Source: Saccharomyces paradoxus
Lineage: Eukaryota; Ascomycota; Saccharomycetes; Saccharomycetales; Saccharomycetaceae
DNA length: 64,000 nucleotides
Direction: 5' to 3'
Assembly: GCF_002079055.1 (NCBI RefSeq)
Contig: NC_047499.1
Coordinates: 744,001 to 808,000 of the forward strand
How positions within the stretch are numbered: the first letter of the stretch is position 1; the number at the start of each line of letters is the position of its first letter. Below are positions 28,351 to 38,936 of the stretch, piece after piece. A program made the translations under genes and the position numbers. The notes below the pieces were generated by a model, which was not told the origin of the DNA, did no database searches, and saw only the letters and a list, made by a program, of their open reading frames with translations.

Positions 28351-30753
28351 TTACGTCTCTTCTTTTATATTCTCCTTAAGAAGCTTCATTTTTCTTTCAT
28401 TTTGTTCCAACTTTATTAGTGAAATCTCTTCATCAAACCAATCTTTTAAAAAACTTGTTAACTCTCTCATACTCTCAAGTCCTTGGAATTTGTAGTCCAC
28501 ATATCGAAGAACTAACTCATCGATGCGATCTTTCACCTCCTTGTCATCAACAGAAGCAGCAGTTGAAGTGTAAACGGGTCTTTTCTCAAAATACTTCATA
28601 AATCCCTTGATTTGCCTAATACAGCCTGGAGTAATTAAGCTTGCCCTGTGATTACAATTCCAATCTTTTAAAATCCTACTAAACCGTTCGCTTTCATGCA
28701 TTCTTGCTGCCAGCTTCAAAGATGTCATATAATACATCATCCACTGTTTGTTGTTGGAAGTAATCAAATTTTTTCTAGCTTGTGAAATTAAGTAACAAGC
28801 ATATTTGAAATCACGGGTGTGAAAGCAGATTTGCGTAAGTTGTAAATAGTTCTGCACTGATAGATCCTTTTGATGTATTCGCTCAAATTCCTTCAGTTTA
28901 AATTCCAGTTCTTTCAAGCGTTCAGTTGACAACTTTTCAAAAGATCTATAATTAGAAATGACATCCCATTTTAACCATAATATATCGACTTTTAATGGGA
29001 TATAGCAGAACCTGGCTCTTAATATCCTATCAACTACACGTGCCAAACTAGTTAAAGAGTTGCTCAAACATAATGCCAAAACGGAATATAGAAATGAAAA
29101 TTGGGGGGCAATGCCCTCCTTCAAACTATTTGAAATCACCAATTCTGCTCCATATACATCATTGAGAGAGATTTTTCTCTTAAACTCTTCAAATCTTTCA
29201 AAATCGACTGAATTGAACCCGGATAACGAGGAGTCTTCTCCACCATTAATCTTTCTCGTATGAACATGGGCGTTTTCTTGTAAAAAAGTATACACCCATG
29301 TGAGACACTTGCTGTATTGATTCCTTTTCAGTGTCACTAGTAGGTCATTTGTAATTTCTTTTGTCAACATTGGATAAACATTTACGGCACATGACCATAA
29401 CTGTTGGATGAATGCGGGCCGTAAACGCGTTTTACCATCAGTGGTTTTAACCATACTGCGGTAATATTTGAAAAGTCCTTCGAATTGATTAGTATTGATA
29501 AAGTACCTAGATATGCACAAGTGAAACGGACCATCTATGTTAATGTCATTGTCACTCTGGATTTTTTCCAAGATTACTTTTAAATTCTGAAAATTGTTAG
29601 TAGAGACATATGCTTGAACTACTGACATGTATAGTTCTTTTCGTGTCGGAATATCATTATTAAGTCTGATAATAAATTTATCGATACTTTCCATCATTGT
29701 TGAGTCATCAATGCTTTTAGCTCTGTCCCCTTTGTTGGAATAGAGAGAATGACAAAATTCAACCAAATCAAATTGCACACTAGATGTGTATCCTGTACTT
29801 AAAATCACGGGATTGGTTAAAAAATCACCCAGCCCATCTGTATTGGGGAAACGTAATAACATTCTGTGCATTAAAGCAAGGGTTTTAAATGAGGGAAGAT
29901 TCGTCGAGGAGGATTGCTCGTTGCCACATTTCACTTTTAGCCACAGATAAAAGATATGCTTAATATTTGATATATCTAGGTATCTTTCCAGGCATCGGAG
30001 AAACTCAAAAAGCTGTTTTTCAGCAATTGGGAATGTATCAGGATTGGTAATTGCTTGCGTGTAAAACTCCACGGCTAATTGAGTATTATTATTTCTTATG
30101 AAAGAGTTCAACCCTAATGAAATCATCTGAGGGTTTACTTTGCAATATTTGATATATTCTGAAAACAAAGTTTCACAAGTACCAAAATGATGTAAATTAC
30201 TCTGTACCACCAACATGATTTCGATAAACTGGCCATATATGTCTCTATCCGTGCGGATTGCTAATAAGGGCATAAATTGTTCATATGTGGTGTATATTCT
30301 TCCAATATCGTAGTCCTTTCTTAAAAAATGAAGGGCATTTATTAAGATCAGTAATTGCTTTATTGAAAACAGAACCTTCTGGTTAGCGGATAAGTTAATA
30401 ATTGTCGCCAAAACATCCGGATCTGCACTTTTAAATTTTTGCTTCCACAATATCTCAAAGTCTATGTCTTTCACTATATTATATTGGTTCTTGAGAATAT
30501 CTAAGCTGCTTGGGCTTTTGGCAATGCAGTCCATCCAATCGAGTTTGTTTTGAGGTTCGCATGCACTGCTTATTATTGAAGAATCTTTCAATTGTGCTCT
30601 AACCCAATCCTCAATATCTTCCTTATGCTTTTTTTTGATCAACTCTGTTGAGTAATATCGTACTTTAAAGAGAACGGTGTGTATTACCTTGTCTGGTTCT
30701 CTGTAAAGCAATCTCTTTATACCACAGGAGGATATAAATCTCCGTTGTAACAT
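28351..30753 (-). CDS. PET111: COX2 mRNA-specific translational activator Pet111
   Basis: An 800-residue protein, the same length as S. cerevisiae Pet111. It is imported into mitochondria and bound to the inner membrane, where it acts on the 5' leader of the mitochondrial COX2 mRNA to allow its translation. The N-terminus (MLQRRFISSCGIKRLLYREP) is a basic amphipathic presequence. The body is helical with PPR-like repeats, as known for Pet111. Levels are limiting in yeast, and two short upstream frames in the leader could hold translation low. It lies next to COX7 on the same strand. Confidence 0.96.
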   Translation of the reverse strand: MLQRRFISSCGIKRLLYREPDKVIHTVLFKVRYYSTELIKKKHKEDIEDWVRAQLKDSSIISSACEPQNKLDWMDCIAKSPSSLDILKNQYNIVKDIDFEILWKQKFKSADPDVLATIINLSANQKVLFSIKQLLILINALHFLRKDYDIGRIYTTYEQFMPLLAIRTDRDIYGQFIEIMLVVQSNLHHFGTCETLFSEYIKYCKVNPQMISLGLNSFIRNNNTQLAVEFYTQAITNPDTFPIAEKQLFEFLRCLERYLDISNIKHIFYLWLKVKCGNEQSSSTNLPSFKTLALMHRMLLRFPNTDGLGDFLTNPVILSTGYTSSVQFDLVEFCHSLYSNKGDRAKSIDDSTMMESIDKFIIRLNNDIPTRKELYMSVVQAYVSTNNFQNLKVILEKIQSDNDINIDGPFHLCISRYFINTNQFEGLFKYYRSMVKTTDGKTRLRPAFIQQLWSCAVNVYPMLTKEITNDLLVTLKRNQYSKCLTWVYTFLQENAHVHTRKINGGEDSSLSGFNSVDFERFEEFKRKISLNDVYGAELVISNSLKEGIAPQFSFLYSVLALCLSNSLTSLARVVDRILRARFCYIPLKVDILWLKWDVISNYRSFEKLSTERLKELEFKLKEFERIHQKDLSVQNYLQLTQICFHTRDFKYACYLISQARKNLITSNNKQWMMYYMTSLKLAARMHESERFSRILKDWNCNHRASLITPGCIRQIKGFMKYFEKRPVYTSTAASVDDKEVKDRIDELVLRYVDYKFQGLESMRELTSFLKDWFDEEISLIKLEQNERKMKLLKENIKEET

Positions 30754-30861
30754 TAAGTTCTCGTAAGCAATTGTTTAAATTTAATAGGCAGTAATAAAAA
30801 ATTTGACGATATCAAAGTTGTGGTGTAATTAATAGAATACATGAAAAGTTATGATCAACAT
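30753..30861 (-). promoter_or_regulatory. Two upstream ORFs in the PET111 leader
   Basis: On the minus strand an ATG at 30842 opens a 29-codon frame (MYSINYTTTLISSNF...) whose TAA at 30755-30753 overlaps the PET111 ATG as TAATG. A second, 10-codon frame starts at 30861 (MLIITFHVFY) and ends at 30829, overlapping the first in another frame. Upstream frames in the PET111 leader are known in S. cerevisiae, from memory. They would favour low initiation at PET111, perhaps with reinitiation at the TAATG. Confidence 0.6.
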
Positions 30862-31341
30862 AAAAATGCTCTATACCAGATAGAATTTTAAAAAAAGAAA
30901 GGAAACAAAAGGATAAAGAAAGAAAAGACAGACTATAAGCAAGCGATTGGAGTAGGATCTCCAAGTTGCAAATCTAGAGAAACAGTGTACACCTGGTGCA
31001 GCACTTATAAATTTTAGACCTTTCTGTGGGGGAGGTTTTCTTAAAGCAGCAGATGATATTGGGCACAGGAAATAAAGGCTAACAATAAGAAGCCCAAATA
31101 ATAAATAACAACAGTCTCTGATCCTTGGACCGTATACAGAAGCTTGTCTATCTTGGTTATTTCGTCTTCTCTTTCTTTGCGTTTGCCTGGTTTCTGAAAT
31201 ATATGGTTATTATTCGAAGAACTTATTTATATCCGGGTAATTATTATGAAATGCAACAATAAAATATAATCAATAATCAACTATACATATACGAACTCCT
31301 CCTACACATCTACATCAGCTGTGTTTATCACCGCCAGCAAT
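30862..31341. other. PET111 promoter and ROY1 3' flank
   Basis: AT-rich spacer with a polypurine stretch near 30888-30930. No gene or RNA was recognised. Confidence 0.4.
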
Positions 31342-33003
31342 TTAATCATAAATAGATTCGTAAATGTGTAATTCTGGGCTCACGTTAAAGTATATTCCTG
31401 ACAACATAGTTTGGCGAAGATTCGGCAATATCTTTATCAGGTAGTTCATGTAAGGATAAAAAAAATGCGAAATAATAGTCGCTAAGGGCTCAAATGAGGA
31501 TTCATCAAAATAACATTCATAACTTGCAAAGTGATGAATTCTTTCAAAGCCATGAAAATCCCATGCAGTATCCTCGGGAGCATACTGTAATAAATCCAAA
31601 TCCCAATTCTTCTGAGGATCAAACCTCTTAGCTAGCGATTTTCCAGTATATGCTGCAAATACTATGGGTATAATATCCAAGTACCTGGCATCTGAGGCCG
31701 AAAAGTATTGATGATTCATAATGTACTTATCAAATAATGGTAAGTATTTGGAGCAGAACGCACACTTGCAGCCGTTCCACAAAAGGTCACATGCATACAT
31801 TTCATATGAGGTAATGGACTGCAACACAGTTGGGGCTATTATTGTTTCTAATGAAGATAGCTTTGGCAGAACCTTCTCATAAATTCTTTTACGGCGAAGC
31901 AAGTTTCCATCAACAGTATCAATGCCTTTACCATTTAAAGGTGGGTCATGTCGTATGCTTAGTGAACGCAAATTTTTACTCACGTTGGGTAGGTTCAAAA
32001 TAAACTTATTAATGACCAGGTCCCATTTCTCGTCCATATAATGATACCCTTGTTTAGCGAATGTCTTTTCAATGAACCCTAGACTCGTCAAGGAAACAAG
32101 ATTGCCTGTTATATCTTGAAGAAAGTCATCATCACATTCACAATCGTCCACCTCACAAGAAAATTCCAGTTCAAGGGCTTTAAGAGTGGATAAATTAACT
32201 ACATCCGTAAACGCGCGTGAAGACAACCTCATAGAAGTAGTACTCCCTTCATCTTGCTTGTGAACGTGATTAAGTTTTAAGCGGCGCAGGTTCTTAAAGC
32301 GGAGGTTCACGGAATCAAAGTACTCGAATACCCTTAGGCTTGAATACGCTTCATCCTTTATTTCTAACTCTCCTCCATCCAGTTGCTTCATTAACAATGC
32401 ACCCACTTCAGGGATTATTACGTCTCGTAAATCTAATGAAACAGGTAATTCCCATTTTAAGCTCTTGAAGTTTTCCCATAATCTGATACCATCAAATCCA
32501 GTTTTGCCATATACGATCCGCTTCTTTAACCTTGTCAGGCCATAGTACTTTTCTGAACACAACCCAAACAAGGCAGAGTCCTTGATGTCAAGAATTTCAA
32601 TCGCGTTCAAGTTAGTAATCTCATTGACCAATCTTTGTAACAGTTGCAACCCTTCCTTCCTATTGTGAAACAAATTTTCATCTATAGTCAGCTGTTTTAT
32701 AGATTTCAAATGCGACGCCTCTAACAATCTTTCAATTCTATCATATAGAAATATGTCATTCTTGTCACCAGTTTTCAAAACTGATCTATAACCACTTACA
32801 TAAGTTTTTCCTCCCTCCAAAAAGCATTTGTTTGTCCTTAAAACAGGATTCTTAGTTATGTGAATATTATTATAAAGACGAGGGATTGCGATTATATCAT
32901 GGATTTTTTTGGATGTTAGGCTCAACCTTAGCAAATCATTCTGATTGAGAAATAAGGAAGCGTGCGATAACACTATGAATAAACCTTGATCTTGGAATGC
33001 CAT
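31342..33003 (-). CDS. ROY1: F-box-like protein Roy1, repressor of Ypt52
   Basis: A 553-residue protein, the same length as S. cerevisiae Roy1. The N-terminus has an F-box-like motif (LSHASLFLNQNDLLRLSLTSKKIHDI, about residues 11-36), followed by leucine-rich stretches. In S. cerevisiae Roy1 binds Skp1 in a complex lacking the cullin and holds the Rab5-family GTPase Ypt52 in an inactive state in the endosomal pathway. No catalytic domain is seen. Cysteines at WNGCKCAFCSKY and CEVDDCECDDD are notable but do not make a clear zinc site. Confidence 0.93.
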   Translation of the reverse strand: MAFQDQGLFIVLSHASLFLNQNDLLRLSLTSKKIHDIIAIPRLYNNIHITKNPVLRTNKCFLEGGKTYVSGYRSVLKTGDKNDIFLYDRIERLLEASHLKSIKQLTIDENLFHNRKEGLQLLQRLVNEITNLNAIEILDIKDSALFGLCSEKYYGLTRLKKRIVYGKTGFDGIRLWENFKSLKWELPVSLDLRDVIIPEVGALLMKQLDGGELEIKDEAYSSLRVFEYFDSVNLRFKNLRRLKLNHVHKQDEGSTTSMRLSSRAFTDVVNLSTLKALELEFSCEVDDCECDDDFLQDITGNLVSLTSLGFIEKTFAKQGYHYMDEKWDLVINKFILNLPNVSKNLRSLSIRHDPPLNGKGIDTVDGNLLRRKRIYEKVLPKLSSLETIIAPTVLQSITSYEMYACDLLWNGCKCAFCSKYLPLFDKYIMNHQYFSASDARYLDIIPIVFAAYTGKSLAKRFDPQKNWDLDLLQYAPEDTAWDFHGFERIHHFASYECYFDESSFEPLATIISHFFYPYMNYLIKILPNLRQTMLSGIYFNVSPELHIYESIYD

Positions 33004-33343
33004 TTGTCAGTTATACTTTTGTTATATCATGTGACTACAACTGTCGTTTTCACAATAGCCCAGAATGGCTTGAGGATTAGTAAAGGGGCACGATTTGCTT
33101 TGGTAATAAACCTCACCTTTAATTTTTCATTCATGAACATTTTTCAACAAAAAAAAGAGGTGGAAAAAATCGGAAAGAAAAATGACCACGATAAAGATCT
33201 AACTAAGTTCAATCATCGTATTAGAGAATAGAAATTGTTATGCCTTAGGATAGGTTCCGCAGTGTGTTATGTGTCTAGATTCATAAATATGTCATAGGCG
33301 AATCGGAGCATATGGAAAGTATGTATCTGTATATTTTCATTAT
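33004..33343. other. ROY1 promoter and TRM732 3' flank
   Basis: AT-rich spacer. An 81-codon frame at 32986-33231 overlaps the ROY1 start in the opposite direction and does not look coding. Confidence 0.4.
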
Positions 33344-36300
33344 CTAGAACTGGGAATAACTGATAATTAGGGGATGAACGGAATGTCTAGTCAGATCATC
33401 AATAAAATTCTCATAATTTGAAGGAAAATACTGTTGGATCAGTTCCTTTAAGAGCGTTATCCTTGAAAATATTTCAGTATTAGAACACCAGCCGAGGGGG
33501 GAGTCTTTCAAATCCGCATTGTTGAGGTGTTTCAATAGAGCACTTTTTAGGTGGGATATCTGATCCTTGTAACACTTTGAAATGTCCTTTGCAGTTGATT
33601 TTATCATATCTAATAGATGCATTGCCCTTTGTAGTTCGTTAATGAACTGGTTATCCTTTTCTGTGGTAAATAGACAATTTTTCACCGATTTTCTGGCAGC
33701 AAACATATCATATTCATTTAGATATTGGAACAACTGCGAGCACAATTCTTCTACTACCTCAGAACCTGTGAATACTTCAACAAACTTTCCTGTAAATATA
33801 AGAGCGGTCACACCGGTATTCTTGTTACATTCCCAGTCTTCAGCTTGTATGAAGTACTTGTTCAAATAAAAGGAAGCCTTCTCTCTTATTTCCGAATCAT
33901 CGTCCCATAAAAAGTTATAAAACTGTAATAGTATTTTGAAGTTCTTACAACTTTCCGGAAAAGCAGTTAAACATTCTAAAGATGCTAATCTGAAATCTTT
34001 GGAACAAGAATCGGAAAAAAAACCCCGTAACAAATTCCATATCCAGTGAAATGTCTGTGAAGACAATTGGGTGCTCAGTGATGAAACGGCAGCGAGTTTC
34101 GCGTCTTCACTATTATCCGCTTTTAGAAGTTCAGTGCAAGTTGCCAGGGATAAAGCACCCTCCTTTCTTGAGAGAATTTTCACTACTAGAGCTTTAGCCA
34201 TGGGCAGCAAATCTGTAACTGTGAGTAATGGTTGTAGTTGTTCAAAAAATTCAGAACTTCTTTTAGTTTCCCAGTGAAAGTTATTATTCATGTACTGCAA
34301 TGTGTTAAGTTGAACTTCATAAAATGGAGATTGCAATCCTAATAAACAAATATCATGCAAATGTATACTATCCTCATACTTTAAGAGGATGCTTAATATT
34401 TGTGAAAGATACAGCTGTTTGCTACCATTGACAACGTATTCGTTATTTTCAGTAATAAATATATTCCCTAAAGTGCTGGTATAATCCTTCAAAACTAAAT
34501 CAGGTATGTCACATGTTTCCAATATACACCACGTTAATTTTAAGTAGGCCTTCTTGGTAATGAAACACTTGTTCTCCAGTAAAATCATCCTTTTCTTTTC
34601 AAATATTTTTTGAATCAACTCCGTATCTTTATTTTCTGAAAGGTATTGTGGCACCAATTGTTGAAGTGCAAGCAAGTGTCCATGTAACTGGTTCTGATTC
34701 TCAATAGAAGCCAATTCAAGCAATTTTCTTACTTCTTCTTCAAATTTTTCGGACAACGAATGCAATACTCTGGATGCCATATCTCTGATCTTCCAGTTCT
34801 CATTTGATAAACACACATAAATGGAAACGTTGAATTCTTTTAGACCAGCATAACCTGGTGTAGGCCGTAATCTCAGTAATACATTAAGGATCAAAAAAAT
34901 GCTTTCAATATGATATGTTTTCCTTTCATTTCCAGAATATTGAGCAACAGAATTGTTTAAAATATCTAAGAGCAGTTGTCTCAAGCCAGAATATTTGGTA
35001 AAGAATAATTTTGCACTAGCGCTTCTGCCCACTTTTCCAAAAATTCTATTTTGCAGGGAGGTAAATAGCATGAGAGAACAGTTTCTTAAAGCCCATATAT
35101 CACAGTCAAAATTTAATAAGGCTAGTTCTAATGCCTCAGAGACAAATGACGTACAATGTGCAGAGAGCTTAGGTTCAACAAATATTGCGTTTATACAATT
35201 GATAGCATTAACCTGTGGTAAATCAAACTCATCCTGATGGGGGGGAACTGGTAATCTTGCAATGAGAAGTAAGTCTTCAAAAGTTTTTTGCAACAGAGGT
35301 CTCCCTTTGGTAACCTCGGCACTTAAGACAGTTGTGACTAAGAAAGGCAAGCCACCTGACCTTCTTGTAATATGTTGAGTTTTAGACTTCAAAGATTTTA
35401 TGCTTTTGTTTAGAAGTTCCTGGAGAAGAGCGGGAAATTCAAGTTGACAACGAATGCAATATGCCTTCAACCCCGGTAAAACAGCTTGGAAGGCCCCACT
35501 ATGACGAATAGTAGAAAGCTGAACTGTAAAAAGATCGCCGATACTGTGTAACTGATCGCTTGTTAAAGGATATTCTTTCAATATCGTTTCGAGTAAATAT
35601 GATGCTTCTTTAATCGCCCTAAATGCGTGACTTATTATAACTTGGTCCGGTACACCACAATCAGCATATACTTCAGGTAGTATTCCAAGTGCTGAATCAT
35701 GACATACCACATTTCTCGTTGCCTCCCAGCCCTTGAGCACAAGGTTTATTGTTTTTGAGATTGTTTTTGAAGTATCTCTATGGTTTTTTTCGGAGTTAAA
35801 CTTATTCAAAACTAAGCTTAGTGCAGCAAAGTGAGTACCGACTGAATTTTCTGCACAACCGATGCTGTCATTTTGCAAATCTTGTACCATCCGCGATAAT
35901 ATATCAATTGTCTGATCAATAAAACTTCTTTGAGAACCCATTATCGTAAATATGAACTCGTATACGGCAGCCCCAGCATCACCTTTTTCGTAGTTATTCA
36001 AAAGAGAGTTTGCAGTTCGCCTTAGAGCGTTTATGTTCAACCTATCCAAGAGACTTCTGGATTCATCAGCGCTAATCATCATAAATAACATTTTTTTGGA
36101 TAATTCGCGCACGTCAGCATAATTGCTGACCAAAAGGTCAATGAGCAACCTTAAAAATGTGACATCTTGTAAAATGGGGAGAGAAAAAGGGTATTCTCTT
36201 TTGTTTTGGTTGTCTAAAAATTGTTGTGGAGTAGATTTGTCGATACCAGACTTGATCAGTATATGCAAAAGTTTTAATGAGGTCACATTCGCCTGATATA

Positions 36301-37603
36301 AAGTACCAGGGGCCAGGTGATGTTTTATAGAGCTGCACAGCCAAACCAAGAAGGCTTGGGACTCCTCAACTTGCGCCAACTTTTCCTTCTGTTCGTCAGG
36401 AAATTTCCCAGCCTTCTTGAGCTTTCCGGCATCTCTAGCTAAAGAATAAGCACAATCTCTAATCCTGAATATAAAATGTTTCATTGAACTGCAAAAGTAA
36501 TTTCTGCGTTCAAGCTCGGTATCGACGAAGAACACATCTAGGTACTGTTTGATAGTTTCGAAGACGAAGGGACGAATAGGCTTCGACTTTTTTGTGGAAA
36601 AGGTCAGTATTTCAAATACCTGGAGTTTATACTCATCTTGCTCTAAGAGTTTGTTGATGGAATTTATACTAGTATATTTATTATCACAAAATGGTTCTTC
36701 TTCGATCCCCAATTCCTGGCCAATCTTTAACAGTGAGAGCAGAAGTGATGGGTCTTTCTTAGGTATGCTTTTGAGGAAAATGGTGAAGATCGAGTTTGGC
36801 ATATTTTTGAATAGTGGAATCATGATATACAAATTAATGGATTTGGTGTATTGGTTGTCATGAATGTATTTTAAAGCAGAACTTTTCCACAATTGTATCC
36901 ACTCCTGCACAAAAGCTTCGTCCTTTTTAAAATGCTTTTCATAAACGTTTAACAACAAACTAACAACGCATTTACCCACTGGGTTTGCTAGTAAATCAGA
37001 ATTCATCAAAGAAAAAGAGTTATCAATGAAATGTGGCTTTTTTTCTAAAATATAGTAAAGGTCAAAGTCAAAAGAAAGGGCATCAATCAAGTAATATTGG
37101 ACACGCAAAGTAGAGGGTACTTCCAATATTTCATTCATCCAATTGAATAAAATATCCTTCAAGATTGACATAGGATACGTGATTTTCAATAAGTTCAGTA
37201 GTTTGCCGAATAAATCTCTCAAAGCATTCATCAGTGGGGCCCCACCATCGGCCCAAAAGTCAAGCACATATTCAAAGATAATATTTGCATTCGTTTCAGT
37301 TAAGAGATGCTCTTTCACTGCCGATAAATATTCTTGAGAGTCAATTTTTTTGCTTGCAATTATCTGATGGCTCCTCAATAAACAGATCGAAAAGGTATCT
37401 GGAAAAATTAACTTTGTTGACTCGTTTAGATTCGGTAACCCGTCCTTAATATACTGTATTAGATGCCTGAAATTTTGCTCAATCTGGGTTAAAATAGCAT
37501 CTTTATTTTCATTGTTAATTTTTGCTGGATTATTAGCTATCAAGAACTCTTTGATTCGGAAAAGCTCGATTTCCTGACTGGGGAATTGTGCATCCGTAGT
37601 CAT
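33344..37603 (-). CDS. TRM732: tRNA 2'-O-methylation cofactor Trm732
   Basis: A 1,419-residue protein (S. cerevisiae about 1,420), orthologue of human THADA. It partners the methyltransferase Trm7 to modify the 2'-OH of position 32 in the anticodon loop of tRNA-Phe, tRNA-Trp and tRNA-Leu. It is built of helical ARM/HEAT repeats. The DUF2428 region lies in the middle (about residues 615-880), with motifs such as RRSGGLPFLVTTVLS, which fits the conserved RRSAGLP motif of this family with one substitution, and ALRNCSLMLFTSLQNRIFG. The frame is intact across 4.3 kb. Confidence 0.95.
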   Translation of the reverse strand: MTTDAQFPSQEIELFRIKEFLIANNPAKINNENKDAILTQIEQNFRHLIQYIKDGLPNLNESTKLIFPDTFSICLLRSHQIIASKKIDSQEYLSAVKEHLLTETNANIIFEYVLDFWADGGAPLMNALRDLFGKLLNLLKITYPMSILKDILFNWMNEILEVPSTLRVQYYLIDALSFDFDLYYILEKKPHFIDNSFSLMNSDLLANPVGKCVVSLLLNVYEKHFKKDEAFVQEWIQLWKSSALKYIHDNQYTKSINLYIMIPLFKNMPNSIFTIFLKSIPKKDPSLLLSLLKIGQELGIEEEPFCDNKYTSINSINKLLEQDEYKLQVFEILTFSTKKSKPIRPFVFETIKQYLDVFFVDTELERRNYFCSSMKHFIFRIRDCAYSLARDAGKLKKAGKFPDEQKEKLAQVEESQAFLVWLCSSIKHHLAPGTLYQANVTSLKLLHILIKSGIDKSTPQQFLDNQNKREYPFSLPILQDVTFLRLLIDLLVSNYADVRELSKKMLFMMISADESRSLLDRLNINALRRTANSLLNNYEKGDAGAAVYEFIFTIMGSQRSFIDQTIDILSRMVQDLQNDSIGCAENSVGTHFAALSLVLNKFNSEKNHRDTSKTISKTINLVLKGWEATRNVVCHDSALGILPEVYADCGVPDQVIISHAFRAIKEASYLLETILKEYPLTSDQLHSIGDLFTVQLSTIRHSGAFQAVLPGLKAYCIRCQLEFPALLQELLNKSIKSLKSKTQHITRRSGGLPFLVTTVLSAEVTKGRPLLQKTFEDLLLIARLPVPPHQDEFDLPQVNAINCINAIFVEPKLSAHCTSFVSEALELALLNFDCDIWALRNCSLMLFTSLQNRIFGKVGRSASAKLFFTKYSGLRQLLLDILNNSVAQYSGNERKTYHIESIFLILNVLLRLRPTPGYAGLKEFNVSIYVCLSNENWKIRDMASRVLHSLSEKFEEEVRKLLELASIENQNQLHGHLLALQQLVPQYLSENKDTELIQKIFEKKRMILLENKCFITKKAYLKLTWCILETCDIPDLVLKDYTSTLGNIFITENNEYVVNGSKQLYLSQILSILLKYEDSIHLHDICLLGLQSPFYEVQLNTLQYMNNNFHWETKRSSEFFEQLQPLLTVTDLLPMAKALVVKILSRKEGALSLATCTELLKADNSEDAKLAAVSSLSTQLSSQTFHWIWNLLRGFFSDSCSKDFRLASLECLTAFPESCKNFKILLQFYNFLWDDDSEIREKASFYLNKYFIQAEDWECNKNTGVTALIFTGKFVEVFTGSEVVEELCSQLFQYLNEYDMFAARKSVKNCLFTTEKDNQFINELQRAMHLLDMIKSTAKDISKCYKDQISHLKSALLKHLNNADLKDSPLGWCSNTEIFSRITLLKELIQQYFPSNYENFIDDLTRHSVHPLIISYSQF

Positions 37604-38108
37604 TTTCTGGAAACTTTCAAAGTGAGTGGTAATGTATATCGGAGAAGCTCACAATAATGTTACCATTCCCGCGATGAGCTTTTCTCTTAAAATGAAATTT
37701 TTATAATAACATTTTTTTTCAACCTAGGTAAATTTTCGATGAAAAAAGCGGGAAGTACGCATCTCTGACAATGAACCGTGCCATTAAAAATAAAGGTTAT
37801 GAACTAATAATGATGAATAAATAAAAAGTACTCGCAACGTGTTTCTTGCTCAGCTTTTGCGTGCGAGGAAAAAAATGTTTATTACGGTTTCTTTGATATA
37901 AGGTCACTTGAAAGAAACACCAGAAGGAGGATATTAAATGACTTTCGGAGGTATTTCATTTTTATTCCTTTTTTTGTTTTCCATATATAAGTATATCTAT
38001 ATAGTAAAAAGAAAACCTTTTCCTATGATGGACTAAAAAATATAATTATGAATAAATTATAAATAGTTGACGCATTAAAAGATATCGAGTACACTTATCC
38101 GGCCTAAA
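37604..38108. other. TRM732 promoter and TIF11 3' flank
   Basis: AT-rich spacer with several poly-T and poly-A runs, and a TATATAAGTATATCTATATAG tract near 37984-38004. No gene was recognised. Confidence 0.4.
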
Positions 38109-38570
38109 CTAAATGTCATCAATATCAAGTTCTTCATCTTCACCTTCTTCATCATCTTCATCAGCGTTACCGAATTCAAAGTTAACGTCTTCGTCAGATT
38201 CGAAACCAAAGTTGTCGGTTTCATTAATCTTTGCGTTCTCAGGAAGTTCACCTTGGTTTTTCAGTGTTCTGGCTTCATCTAAATTATACTTGTGAACAAC
38301 ATCACATTGGTCATCTTGAAAATCTCTCAAGGAAACAAGAATAATATCACCCTGTCCCATCCAGACCTTCTTTCTTAACTTACCTCTAATATGAGCCATT
38401 CTCTTATTACCATCAAAACAACTGGCTTCGACTCTCCCGTTACCCAACATCTTGGTGATTTGAGCATACTCTTGGCCTTCTTCTTTATAAATAAGCTCAC
38501 GCTTTGGACCATCAGAGTCGTTCTTACCTCTTCTTCCTTTTTTACCACCTTTAGTGTTTTTTTTACCCAT
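38109..38570 (-). CDS. TIF11: Translation initiation factor eIF1A
   Basis: A 153-residue protein, the exact length of yeast eIF1A. It binds the A site of the 40S subunit, helps recruit the ternary complex and governs scanning and start-codon choice. The basic unstructured N-terminal tail ([17 protein letters not shown]) is present, then the S1-like OB fold (about residues 28-105, with [23 protein letters not shown]), then an acidic C-terminal tail ending DEELDIDDI that contacts eIF5B. The essential gene is intact. Confidence 0.98.
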
Positions 38571-38936
38571 GATAAACTTTGCTCTATGTTACACTAATGC
38601 TACTAATACAACCTCTGCACAAGCAAAGACTTCTTTCTGCAAACTAAAATTGAAGCTTTTTCAATTTTTCACTATTACTCTTGCGGCGAAAACAAAAATG
38701 AAAAAAAAAAGTGAAAAACAGCGTTCGTACGTAACGATGATCATACAAATCCGGTTGTGATAATGAATAAATAGCTGCGTTTGTTATTTGGAACTCATTT
38801 GTAATTTATCGTGCTGTATATACATATATACGTAAAGAGAAAATAGTACTTTTATATTTATAATCGCTCGTTAAAACTATAACCGAAGAATAAAAAAGAG
38901 AACAATCCTGGAAGTACAGGAGGGAAAAAAGATCGC
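38571..38936. other. TIF11 promoter and TPS3 3' flank
   Basis: Spacer with an A run near 38699-38710 and a TATATACATATATACG tract near 38817-38832. No gene is seen. Confidence 0.4.
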
